Below, piece by piece: positions 33,666-41,554 of a stretch of 48,041 nt of DNA. The DNA comes from JAXHUA01 sp034189695. GTDB lineage: Bacteria; Chloroflexota; Dehalococcoidia; E44-bin15. The notes beneath the pieces were generated by a model. It saw nothing but the letters and a program-made list of their open reading frames with translations, searched no databases and was not told the DNA's origin. Each line of letters begins with the position of its first letter. Within the stretch, counting starts at the first letter, position 1. Made by a program: the position numbers and the translations under genes. Location: positions 1 to 48,041 of the forward strand of contig JAXHUA010000165.1 in assembly GCA_034189695.1 (NCBI GenBank), given 5' to 3'.

Positions 33666-35189
33666 ATGGCGGATAGACACACGAAGACAGAGACGCGGAG
33701 TCGCGAGCCCGAGAAGGCCCGTGAGGGGCAAAGGCCTCGCGACGCAGCCCCGCAGCCTATGAACGAGCTCGGCGGCGACGCTGCGGTATTCGAGAGCCTC
33801 CTCGCCACACCGGCGATGGGACTGCCGGTGGAGCGCCACGCGGCCACTCTGAACGATGCCCGGTTCAGCCATCGGGCGAACGCTGGCCAGAAGGCGCGCA
33901 TGGTGAGCCAGCTCCAGCGGCACTACGGCAACGGTCATGTGCAGCGGGTGCTGGACTCCGTGACGGCGCAGGCGCCTGACTCGATCGTCCAGCGCCAAAC
34001 AGAGGACGACGGCGCGCGTGCACTCCACACAGAGCCCCTATCCGAAACGGCTGAAGGGGTGCCCGGCAACATGGGGACACGTATCTCGACCCCGGCGAGC
34101 GGCCGCCCGGTTGTCACACAGCAGGCTATGAGTCCGGTGATCGCCCGCTCGCCGGGTGAGCCCGGCACCACCACCACCGAGGAAGAGGAGATGGAGGAGC
34201 TGATGGAGGGGGCGGCCCCCGGCGAGCTGGACTTGGAGGAACTGGCCGCGGCCTACAGCGAAGGAACGCCGCTGGAGGAGGCCGAGTCCCGCGCCGGGAC
34301 TCCCAGTGAGGAATGGCCCGAACTGGAGCCGGGTCAGCGTACCGCGATCAGGGGTCTCATCAGCAGTGGGCAGCGCCAGGGAGCGGTCGACCGATTGTGG
34401 GACCTCCTGGCCCTGCCTCAGCGGAGTCGGGTCTCCCCGACCCCCCAGGTGACCACGGAGCTGGGGATAGTCGACGGTGTTCCCGTGTCGAGAGGGGGGG
34501 CACTGACCTCCGGGCTGTGCATCCCGTATGTCGTTGCCACCACGGCCTGCGCCGGCTGCCCCGAATCGGAGCACTGGCAGCGACACAACAACGACGAGCT
34601 GCGCGCCGTTATCCAGATACACAACCGCGTATTTGAGCGCTCGCCGGCCGAGGCGGTGGGCCAGCTCCTCAGCACCGTAATGCACGAGTACACCCACGTG
34701 CGACAGATGCTCGATGAGGGTATCCACGAGGGAATCTCTTTCGCCACCTATCCGCCAGGCTCCCGCGCCGCAGTCGGGGAGAGGGAGTTCGTTGCTTCCG
34801 CAGCCAGCGTGTCCCCGGCCGAGCGGCGACGCATGGAAGCGCTTCAGGAGGTGGACGCCGTCTGTTCTGAGTTAGAGAACCTCGACAGGACCGGCCTCAC
34901 CGGGCTGGGACTCCAGGGGGTAATCAACTATCTGTGGGACAACTACAGGCAGTACGTCTCCAGCCTCGGAGGCGACCCCGCAGACCCGGCGGTGGAAGAG
35001 CGCACGTATCAGAGCCTGCGTCGCGGCAGACAGCGGTTCGTCGCCTATCTCCCACATTCACCGTACCCGCCACGCCATAGGCAGTACCTCCTCGAGCGCT
35101 GCCCTGAGGACTATGACCCCAGCCTCATGAGTGGCAGGGAGCTGACCGGCCCCGCGGCCGGCGAACACACGGAGGCGGAATCGGAGTGA
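33666..35189 (+). CDS. Putative HExxH metallopeptidase effector, eCIS cargo 3
   Basis: A 507-residue protein. Residues 58-98 hold the same module (TLNDARFSHRANAGQKA...LQRHYGNGHVQR) as the two preceding genes, but there is no DUF4157. A linker rich in Glu and Thr (about 160-215) leads to a C-terminal domain with HEYTH at 340-344 and a possible third ligand E395 in QEVDAVCSEL, the pattern of zincin proteases. A Cys group (CIPY, CAGC) lies just before. The ATG at 33666 is used; GTG 33636 is possible. Of the three cargo-like proteins this is the best candidate for an active enzyme. Confidence 0.75.
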   Translation: MADRHTKTETRSREPEKAREGQRPRDAAPQPMNELGGDAAVFESLLATPAMGLPVERHAATLNDARFSHRANAGQKARMVSQLQRHYGNGHVQRVLDSVTAQAPDSIVQRQTEDDGARALHTEPLSETAEGVPGNMGTRISTPASGRPVVTQQAMSPVIARSPGEPGTTTTEEEEMEELMEGAAPGELDLEELAAAYSEGTPLEEAESRAGTPSEEWPELEPGQRTAIRGLISSGQRQGAVDRLWDLLALPQRSRVSPTPQVTTELGIVDGVPVSRGGALTSGLCIPYVVATTACAGCPESEHWQRHNNDELRAVIQIHNRVFERSPAEAVGQLLSTVMHEYTHVRQMLDEGIHEGISFATYPPGSRAAVGEREFVASAASVSPAERRRMEALQEVDAVCSELENLDRTGLTGLGLQGVINYLWDNYRQYVSSLGGDPADPAVEERTYQSLRRGRQRFVAYLPHSPYPPRHRQYLLERCPEDYDPSLMSGRELTGPAAGEHTEAESE

Positions 35190-35216
35190 ACGGAAAGAGC
35201 CTGAGAGAGGGTAGCC

Positions 35217-36035
35217 ATGATCGCAGACCTTGACGAGACCATCAAGCAACTGCTGATGCAGAAGGGCTCTCTGGACTCAACCGAGGTGGACATCTGTTTC
35301 GACATGCCGGGACAGGAGTGGTCGGCGGGCATCACCAAGCCCACGATCAACCTCTACCTCTATGACATCAGAGAGAACCACGACCTGCGGCTCTACGACT
35401 GGGAGACCGAGCGTAACGAGGACAAGACCGCCACCAAGAGGAGGATGCCGGTCCGGGTCGACCTGACGTATCTCATCACCGTGTGGACGAGCAATGTCGA
35501 CGACGAGCACCGGCTGCTCTGGTATGTACTCGCTGCCCTATTTCGCTATCCTTTGATCCCCACGGACGTGTACCAGGGCGAACTGGCGGGCACGGATATG
35601 CTTATCTCCACCCTCGTCGCTCAACCAGACGGCCCGTTGCGGAACCCGGCCGATTTCTGGGCGTCGCTCGATAATCGCTTGAAGGCCTCAATCAACTACG
35701 TAGTCACCGTGCCTCTAGACCTTGACGTGCACGTCTCCGCTCCCGTCGTGAGCACCAGGGTCCTTGGCGTGCGCGGCATAGACCAGGCGGACAGCGAGGA
35801 GCGACTCCAGGTGAAGGGAGTGCTGCACGAGAAAGGCAAACCGCACCAGGTGATTCCGCAGGCCACCCTGTTCATCAAGGAGGCGGGCAGGACCGCGACG
35901 ACGGACGAGCAGGGGCGCTGGGCTTTCAGCAAGCTGTCGCGAGGCGAGTACACCGTCAGGGTTAGAGCGCCGGACCGCAAGGAGAAAGAGATGGTGCTGA
36001 GCGTACCGAGTCTCAGCTATGACATCGAGGTCTAG
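35217..36035 (+). CDS. DUF4255 (Pvc16 N-terminal) cap-type protein with C-terminal sandwich
   Basis: A 272-residue protein. Residues 1-190 match DUF4255, the N-terminal domain of Afp16/Pvc16, which ends the tube-sheath at the cap: KPTINLYLYDIRENHDLR, PVRVDLTYLITVWT, LLWYVLAALFRYP. The last 80 residues are a carboxypeptidase-regulatory-like beta sandwich (GRTATTDEQGRWAFSKLSRGEYTVRVRAP). The ATG at 35217 has a GAGGG site. In Afp/PVC the cap gene is last, whereas here it precedes the sheath. Confidence 0.88.
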   Translation: MIADLDETIKQLLMQKGSLDSTEVDICFDMPGQEWSAGITKPTINLYLYDIRENHDLRLYDWETERNEDKTATKRRMPVRVDLTYLITVWTSNVDDEHRLLWYVLAALFRYPLIPTDVYQGELAGTDMLISTLVAQPDGPLRNPADFWASLDNRLKASINYVVTVPLDLDVHVSAPVVSTRVLGVRGIDQADSEERLQVKGVLHEKGKPHQVIPQATLFIKEAGRTATTDEQGRWAFSKLSRGEYTVRVRAPDRKEKEMVLSVPSLSYDIEV

Positions 36036-36065
36036 GTGAACAAGACCATTCATTCAGGAGGCAAG

Positions 36066-36083
36066 GAGGGAGGAGAGATGTAG
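36066..36083 (+). other. Strong ribosome site followed by ATG-TAG
   Basis: In the 97-base gap before the sheath gene, a run of AGGAGG-like sites (36064-36075) is followed by ATG at 36078-36080 and an immediate TAG. This is a start-stop codon pair with a better ribosome site than many genes of the operon. It may hold ribosomes near the sheath leader or protect the mRNA, or be an accident of a purine-rich leader. Confidence 0.4.
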
Positions 36084-36132
36084 GCGATCACCGCACACAA
36101 GTAGCGATAGAACGAAGGAAGGAGGGAACACT

Positions 36133-37683
36133 ATGGCACCGCAATATCTTTCCCCTGGTGTCTACGTTGAAGAGGTGGACAAGGGCGCCAGACCCATTGA
36201 GGGCGTTGGAACGGCGGTGGCTGCCTTTCTCGGCTTCGCCGAGGATGGGCCGGTGAACCAGGCCACGCTGATTGCCAACTGGACGCAGTTCCTCAACGTG
36301 TTCGGCGGGTTCATCTCGGGCTCATACCTGGCCCACTCTGTGTACGGGTACTTCAACAACGGCGGCGGCAGCTGCTACGTCACCCGCCTGCCCGACGTCG
36401 AAGGCGTGGGAGAGCCGAAGGCTCCGCAGGCGCAGGCTTCCCTGCCCGCCCGCGGCAAGGCCTCGCTGGAGAGCCTGAGCGTTACGGCGCTGGAGCCCGG
36501 CGAGGTCACGGTTGAAGTGGCCGCCCCCGGCGAGGAGGCTGCCGAGGACGAGTTCAACCTTGTCGTGCGCAGGGGCGGTACCGAGGAGGTCTTCGAGAGC
36601 GTCACGCTGAGGAAGGGCAGGGGAGTGCGCAATGTGGTGGAGGTGGTCAACAAGGAGTCGAAGCTGGTACGCGTGGCGGAGCGCGAGTCGAGCCTGAGCC
36701 TGCCGGAGCGGGTTCCAGCGGCCGGGACGTATGCTCTCACCGTATCGGAGTCCAAGGCGGTGGCGGCCAAGCAGGTGGGCACCGATCTCATTATGGGCGA
36801 TGCCGCCGAGCGGACCGGCCTGGCCGGTTTTGAGGCCGCCGACGACGTGACCATGGTGTGTGTGCCGGAGCTTATGGGGCTGTACCAGCGCGGGGCGCTG
36901 TCGCTGGAAGGGGTCAAGGCGGTACAGCAGGCCATGCTCGACCACTGCGCCAACATGAAGGACCGGTTCGCCATCCTGGACAGCCCGCCGGGCATGAGCC
37001 CGCAGCAGATCAGGGACTGGCGGCTGAACGAGGCTGGCTACGACTCCAAGTATGGCGCGGTGTACTACCCCTGGATCAAGGTAGCCAACCCCCTGGGCAA
37101 CGGCGAGGCAGTGCTCGTCCCGCCCAGCGGCCACATGGCTGGCATCTACGCCCGCAGCGATACGGAGCGCGGCGTACACAAGGCGCCGGCGAACGAGATC
37201 GTGCGAGGAGCACTGGGGCTGGAGGCACAGATCACCAAGAGTGAGCAGGACTCCCTCAACCCTGAGGGCATCAACTGCATCCGCACCTTCCCCGGGCGGG
37301 GTATCCGCGTCTGGGGCGCCCGCACACTCTCGAGCGATGCCCAGTGGCGCTACATCAATGTGCGACGCCTGTTCAACTTCGTTGAGGAATCGATCGAGGC
37401 GGGCACCCAGTGGATCGTCTTCGAACCCAACGACATGGACCTGTGGGCGCGCATCAGACGGGACGCAAGCGCCTTCCTGACCCGGGTGTGGCGTGACGGG
37501 GCGCTCTTCGGCGCCACGCCGAGCGACGCCTTCTACGTCAAGTGTGACGAGGAGCTCAACACGGTGGAGGTGCGCGACGCCGGCCAGGTGATAATCGAGA
37601 TAGGCATGGCGCCGGTGAAACCGGCTGAGTTTGTCATCTTTCGCATCAGCCAGTGGGCCGGTGGCGCTGCTGTAGCAGAATAG
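36133..37683 (+). CDS. Contractile tail sheath protein
   Basis: A 516-residue sheath of the Afp2-4/phage tail sheath family. It opens with the family start YLSPGVYVEEVDKGARPIEGVGTA and ends with the C-terminal exchange domain (ISQWAGG). The core has DRFAILDSPPG, SKYGAVYYPWI and NPEGINCIRTFPGRGIRVWGART. The sheath contracts and drives the tube into the target. A variable beta-rich insert lies at about 110-210. The locus has one sheath gene, where Afp and PVC have three. The ATG at 36133 follows a GGAGGG site. Confidence 0.96.
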   Translation: MAPQYLSPGVYVEEVDKGARPIEGVGTAVAAFLGFAEDGPVNQATLIANWTQFLNVFGGFISGSYLAHSVYGYFNNGGGSCYVTRLPDVEGVGEPKAPQAQASLPARGKASLESLSVTALEPGEVTVEVAAPGEEAAEDEFNLVVRRGGTEEVFESVTLRKGRGVRNVVEVVNKESKLVRVAERESSLSLPERVPAAGTYALTVSESKAVAAKQVGTDLIMGDAAERTGLAGFEAADDVTMVCVPELMGLYQRGALSLEGVKAVQQAMLDHCANMKDRFAILDSPPGMSPQQIRDWRLNEAGYDSKYGAVYYPWIKVANPLGNGEAVLVPPSGHMAGIYARSDTERGVHKAPANEIVRGALGLEAQITKSEQDSLNPEGINCIRTFPGRGIRVWGARTLSSDAQWRYINVRRLFNFVEESIEAGTQWIVFEPNDMDLWARIRRDASAFLTRVWRDGALFGATPSDAFYVKCDEELNTVEVRDAGQVIIEIGMAPVKPAEFVIFRISQWAGGAAVAE

Positions 37684-37699
37684 GTGAAGGAGGCTAGAC

Positions 37700-38152
37700 A
37701 TGGCAGCACTGGGACAGAGGAGAGACCCATTCGGGTCGATGCGTTTCTGGGTCGAGATCGGTGACGTTATCACCGGCTCCTTCCGCGAGTGCAGCGGACT
37801 GGGCTCGGAGACAGAGCTGATCGAGACCAAGGAGGTGGTCAAGGGGGGCTTCACCGTCTATATCAAGGCGCCAGGAGCCCTCAAGTGGGAGAACATCAGC
37901 CTCAAGCGCGGCATCACCGACTCGATGGACATATGGGAGTGGCGCAAGAAGGTGGAAGAGGGCGATGTCGACGGGGCGCGCATGAACGGCTCCATCGTCA
38001 TGTACGATTCGACGGGTGAGGCATCAGCGCGGTGGAACTTCATCAGCGGCTGGCCGCAGAAGGTGTCGGGGCCGTCCTTCAACGCGACGTCCAACGAGAT
38101 CGGGGTCGAGGAACTGGTCATCGTTCATGAGGGCTTGGTGCGCGACTCGTAG
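37700..38152 (+). CDS. Inner tube protein 1 (Afp1/Pvc1-like)
   Basis: A 150-residue tail tube protein (T4 gp19-like). It starts RRDPFGSMRFWVEIGD and has SFRECSGLGSETELIE, the WENISLKRGI strand and the terminal GVEELVIVHEGL. It forms the Hcp-like hexamer rings of the inner tube inside the sheath. It follows the sheath by 16 bases, as usual. A second, divergent tube gene lies at 39409. Confidence 0.95.
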   Translation: MAALGQRRDPFGSMRFWVEIGDVITGSFRECSGLGSETELIETKEVVKGGFTVYIKAPGALKWENISLKRGITDSMDIWEWRKKVEEGDVDGARMNGSIVMYDSTGEASARWNFISGWPQKVSGPSFNATSNEIGVEELVIVHEGLVRDS

Positions 38153-38171
38153 GCCGCGACGGAGGTGAGAG

Positions 38172-38537
38172 ATGACCCTGCAAACGGAGTTTGAATTCGA
38201 GTTGCCTCGGGGCTTCGTGGACAGCGAGGGCAACCTGCACAAGAAGGGAACGATGCGCCTGGCCACGGCGATGGACGAGATCGCTCCCCTGCGCGACCCT
38301 CGGGTGAAGTCGAATCAGGCCTATCTGGTGATTATCCTGCTCTCGCGGGTGATCACCCGATTGGGATCGCTGAGCGACGTGAGCACCAAGACGGTCGAGG
38401 GGCTTTTCTCCGCGGACCTGGCCTTCCTCCAGGACTTCTACCGGCGCATCAACGAGAACGGCACCAGCGCCGTCGCGGCAACATGTCCCGAATGCAACCA
38501 CGTGTTTGAGGTGGAACTCAGCCGCCCGGGGGAATAG
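38172..38537 (+). CDS. Tail assembly protein-like (eCIS)
   Basis: A 121-residue protein that lies between tube 1 and the Afp6-like frame. It starts with a beta-rich FEFELPRGFVDSEGNLHKKG and continues into a helical region (LVIILLSRVITRLG), typical of the phage tail assembly (gpE-like) family. A CPEC pair with a downstream His (CPECNHVFEV) near the C-terminus could bind zinc. The stop TAG (38535-38537) lies next to a G5 run, at the point where the next reading frame in the -1 phase opens without a start codon. Confidence 0.8.
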   Translation: MTLQTEFEFELPRGFVDSEGNLHKKGTMRLATAMDEIAPLRDPRVKSNQAYLVIILLSRVITRLGSLSDVSTKTVEGLFSADLAFLQDFYRRINENGTSAVAATCPECNHVFEVELSRPGE

Positions 38538-38698
38538 GCGGCTACCCCCTCGACCAGTTGTACGAGGAGGTAGCCTACGTCGCCTACTACTTCCACTGGC
38601 CGCTGCAGCACATCCTTGAACTGGAGCACGCCGAGCGTCGCCAGTGGGTGGATGAGATCGGCAGGATCAATACGAGGTTGAGCGAGGTGAGCGCCTAG
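38534..38698 (+). CDS. Afp6/DUF6760-like small protein without a normal start codon
   Basis: A 54-residue frame, GGYPLDQLYEEVAYVAYYF then HWPLQHILELEHAERR, that matches the small conserved eCIS protein family DUF6760. The frame opens after a TGA at 38507-38509. No ATG, GTG or TTG occurs before the conserved part: only ATA at 38534, overlapping the upstream TAG, and a TTG at 38558 inside the conserved region. The frame is -1 relative to the upstream gene. Start choice is therefore uncertain: ATA initiation, TTG, or a -1 frameshift fusion at the G5 run at 38528-38532. The coordinates here use the ATA. Confidence 0.75.
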   Translation: MGGYPLDQLYEEVAYVAYYFHWPLQHILELEHAERRQWVDEIGRINTRLSEVSA

Positions 38699-38745
38699 CT
38701 TCGCCGCCCGCTCGGAAATTGACCTGCCAGGAGGAGTATTGCCTG

Positions 38746-39393
38746 ATGCCGCGACAGATAGGGGGAGCAGGGCTGAGCGCTCTGGGCTGGACTGAAGGCC
38801 GGGACATGGTTGAGTGGCTGCGCCTCGTCCTGGGACCGGGGAGGCCCCTGGCGGACGAGGAGCGCCGGCGGATGGAGGCTGTCTTCGGGCACAGCCTGGA
38901 GGACGTTCGAGTGCACGACAGCCGTCACGCTGGCGAGGTGGCCAGACGACTCGGGGCTGAGGCATTCACCATCGGGGCGGACGTCTTCGGCGACGCTCAA
39001 GGGCTCAGTGCGGAGACCGCTGAGGGCCTGGGCCTCATGGCCCACGAGCTGACCCACGTGGTGCAGCAGACGCAGCCCGCCCCCCTGGAGCGCAGCCACG
39101 GACCGTCGCCACAGGGCGCGTTCCCTGGCTCGCCGGCAAAGGAGGGGCAGGCGCAGGGCCCGCACTTCGCGCCGCGTACGGCTCCGGCCATCTCCAGTGT
39201 CGGGGTGTCAGAGGAGGCCGAGGCGCAGGCCAGCGAGCAGGCGGTGAGGCGCAGCGCCGAGGAGACGGGGCAGCGGGACCAGCCGCCAGCGGGAGTGGAT
39301 GTGGAGAGACTGGCGGAGCGGGTCTACCGGCTGATGCGGGAAGAGCTTGCGCTGGCCCGGCAACGCCCGTCGCCGGGAGCGGGCATGAGATGA
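38746..39393 (+). CDS. DUF4157 protein with C-terminal docking-like helix
   Basis: A 215-residue protein made of little more than a DUF4157 domain (about 30-108, HELTH at 100-104), a disordered linker, and a C-terminal charged helix with VERLAERVYRLMREELALARQR. It lacks the LQxxYGN module of the three cargo genes. The C-terminal motif recurs at the end of the protein from 39859. The ATG at 38746 has an AGGAGGAG site. It lies between structural genes (Afp6-like and tube 2), so it may be a particle component or a small cargo. Confidence 0.82.
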   Translation: MPRQIGGAGLSALGWTEGRDMVEWLRLVLGPGRPLADEERRRMEAVFGHSLEDVRVHDSRHAGEVARRLGAEAFTIGADVFGDAQGLSAETAEGLGLMAHELTHVVQQTQPAPLERSHGPSPQGAFPGSPAKEGQAQGPHFAPRTAPAISSVGVSEEAEAQASEQAVRRSAEETGQRDQPPAGVDVERLAERVYRLMREELALARQRPSPGAGMR

Positions 39394-39408
39394 ATCGGAG
39401 GGTGAGCT

Positions 39409-39846
39409 ATGGCACGGACGGGTGAACGCGTCGATCCCTTTCTTACCTCGAAATTCCATGTTGAGATTCAGGGGATTGAGCAGGCGGCGTTCCGGGAATG
39501 CTCCGGCTTGCAGGTGGAGACTGAGGTGCTGGAGTACCAGGAAGGCGGGCTCAACGAGTATGTACACCGGCTCCCGGGGAGAACCAAGGTGTCGAACGTG
39601 ACTCTCAAGTGGGGCGTTACCGATTCCCGGGAGCTGTGGGACTGGTACCGCGATGTGGTGCAGGGCAAGGTCGAGCGCAAGAACTTCTCCATCGTCCAGT
39701 ATGACCTCACCGGCAACGAGGTGATGCGCTGGACGTTCGTCGATGCCTGCCCGGTGAAGTGGACCGGCCCGGCCTTCAAGGCTGACGAGAATGCAATAAC
39801 CATTGAAGCGCTGGAACTGGCCCATCGCGGTATGGACCTTGGATGA
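39409..39846 (+). CDS. Inner tube protein 2 (Afp5/Pvc5-like)
   Basis: A 145-residue tube-family protein. RVDPFLTSKFHVEIQGIEQ is followed by AAFRECSGLQVETEVLEYQEGG and NVTLKWGV. In PVC and Afp the second tube protein sits at the tip and links to the LysM and spike proteins; its position before those genes here fits. It has clear similarity to tube 1 in the FRECSGL segment. ATG at 39409, GGAGGG site. Confidence 0.94.
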   Translation: MARTGERVDPFLTSKFHVEIQGIEQAAFRECSGLQVETEVLEYQEGGLNEYVHRLPGRTKVSNVTLKWGVTDSRELWDWYRDVVQGKVERKNFSIVQYDLTGNEVMRWTFVDACPVKWTGPAFKADENAITIEALELAHRGMDLG

Positions 39847-39858
39847 GGCGGTCTTGTG

Positions 39859-41535
39859 ATGCAAGAGGGCGAGCACAGGAACACAGGGAGCACGGGGGCG
39901 TGGCAGCAGGTGGGTATGGCCTTTGCCTCTCGCGTTGCCGATGGGGCTCAGCGAGTGGTCGAGGACATCCGGCGGCGAGTCGTTGACAGCCTGCCGTTGT
40001 TGTCGCGCAGACCGCGCCTGCCACTGTGGTTGCCTGACTACAGCGCGTTCACCGGCGCGCTCTGGGCGGAAAGACTGGTGTCGAGAGTGTACGACACGCT
40101 GAGCTCCCTGGCCGCTATTCCGCGGGAGATGCCGTCCTCGGTCTGGGCGCCGGGGCAGTTCGTGTGGTTGAGACCCAGTGGCGTGTCGGCGGCGCTGTGG
40201 CGGGAGGACGAGGATGCCGAGGCGCCCCTGCCCCTTGAGGCGATTGATTCCGCGGGTGGTGAAGCGGGACCTGTCGAGGGCGCAACCCCGGCGGGAACAG
40301 GGTGGCCCGACGGCGCGTGGAGGCCGGCCGAGGTGAGACCCCGGCCGCGGCGAGGGACAGGGACGGAGCCTCTCACGGGGATTCGGCGCATCTCTCCAGC
40401 GGTTCCGTTGCAGCGACTGCGGCGGCCCGGTGGTGCCGTGGCCCGTGGAGGGGTGCCGGCTGACGATGTGCCGGAGTTGCATGCTCGTGACACCCATGCC
40501 ACTGGGGAGGCTGTGTCAGGACGGGTCCATGAGGAGAGGCCTATCGGTGCAGTACCGTTTGTACCGGCTGCTGCCCGGGTTGGGCTGGAGGGGGCGGCGA
40601 CACGCGGGCTGGTGAGGGCGGCGGAAGCGTTTGAGGCGGGCGCGGCGGAAGCGCCACCAGACCGGTCACGGAGTGCCCTCGCCGCTGTGGAGAGGACGGT
40701 GGAGTTCAGCCACCGCATGGCAGCGAAACCCAGGCAACCACTGGTGGGTGAAGGTGTAGCATGGCCGGCTGCGCCGGAGAGCGGGGCCCCTGTCGAGCCA
40801 GCGGCTGCGATGGCGTTGCCGGGTGACGCAGCGGTACGCCAGCCCCTGGAGCCTGGGGGCTCTGGCCGCGTCGAGCCGACAATGGCGGTTCCTCCGCCAG
40901 GTGGAGAGCGGCGTTGGTTGCCTTTGATAGGCATGACGTACCAGAACGCCGCGGCGCCGGCCGAGCCAATGGGTCTCGCGGCGGAGATGGGGGGTGTGGC
41001 ACAGGAGAGGTGTGACGTCGAAACAGAGGTGTGGGAGGCCAGGCCGCAGCCGCACGCGGTCGGCGGGAGGTATGGCGGGAGGGAGATGGCGGCGTCGTCT
41101 GCCGAGTTGATACATGCCTCGTTGCCTGCGCCCGAAGCGGCGTCACCGGCGGAGTTGGCGGCACGGGCGTTTGTGCCGATGGAAGATCGCCCGCCGGGCG
41201 CCCAGTGGGAAGGAGCGCTCCCGGATGGACACGCTTCGCCAAGGGCGCTGCAACCAGGGCCGTCTGGTGCATTGATGGCTGGCGAGGCGGCGGCGCTTGG
41301 TGGAGGGTCGCGCAGTGCGGGCGCTTCGCACGGCCTGGCGTTCGCGCTCGTGGGGCGCTCGACAGCGGGAGACGACGCTGCGACGGCGCCGGTGGCGGAG
41401 GAGGTGGCCGGCGGCATGGAGGGAGGTGGGGAGGAGCAGGGGCCGAACATTGACCGCCTGGCACGCGAGGTGTATGCGGTTCTGAAGCGACGGCTGGCGT
41501 GGGAGAGGGAACGCAGCCTGGCATCGAGGGCATGA
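39859..41535 (+). CDS. Large low-complexity eCIS protein with C-terminal docking-like helix
   Basis: A 558-residue protein not recognised as a family. The first 110 residues are Arg/Leu-rich and may fold (RVADGAQRVVEDIRRRVV). The long middle part is rich in Ala, Gly, Pro, Glu and Arg and is probably disordered. The final 29 residues hold IDRLAREVYAVLKRRLAWERER, a charged helix shared with the DUF4157 protein of 38746. It lies between tube 2 and the LysM gene. It could be a tape-measure-like or linker protein, or a cargo. Start ATG 39859; GTG 39856 is possible. The ribosome site is weak. Confidence 0.7.
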   Translation: MQEGEHRNTGSTGAWQQVGMAFASRVADGAQRVVEDIRRRVVDSLPLLSRRPRLPLWLPDYSAFTGALWAERLVSRVYDTLSSLAAIPREMPSSVWAPGQFVWLRPSGVSAALWREDEDAEAPLPLEAIDSAGGEAGPVEGATPAGTGWPDGAWRPAEVRPRPRRGTGTEPLTGIRRISPAVPLQRLRRPGGAVARGGVPADDVPELHARDTHATGEAVSGRVHEERPIGAVPFVPAAARVGLEGAATRGLVRAAEAFEAGAAEAPPDRSRSALAAVERTVEFSHRMAAKPRQPLVGEGVAWPAAPESGAPVEPAAAMALPGDAAVRQPLEPGGSGRVEPTMAVPPPGGERRWLPLIGMTYQNAAAPAEPMGLAAEMGGVAQERCDVETEVWEARPQPHAVGGRYGGREMAASSAELIHASLPAPEAASPAELAARAFVPMEDRPPGAQWEGALPDGHASPRALQPGPSGALMAGEAAALGGGSRSAGASHGLAFALVGRSTAGDDAATAPVAEEVAGGMEGGGEEQGPNIDRLAREVYAVLKRRLAWERERSLASRA

Positions 41536-41554
41536 AGGAAAGGCGGAGGTCAAC

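Noticed and set aside
30215..39393. DUF4157 HExTH motifs taken as proof of active proteases
   Set aside because: The motif is a family feature, but a third ligand and activity cannot be judged here, so these were called cargo or domain proteins and not peptidases.
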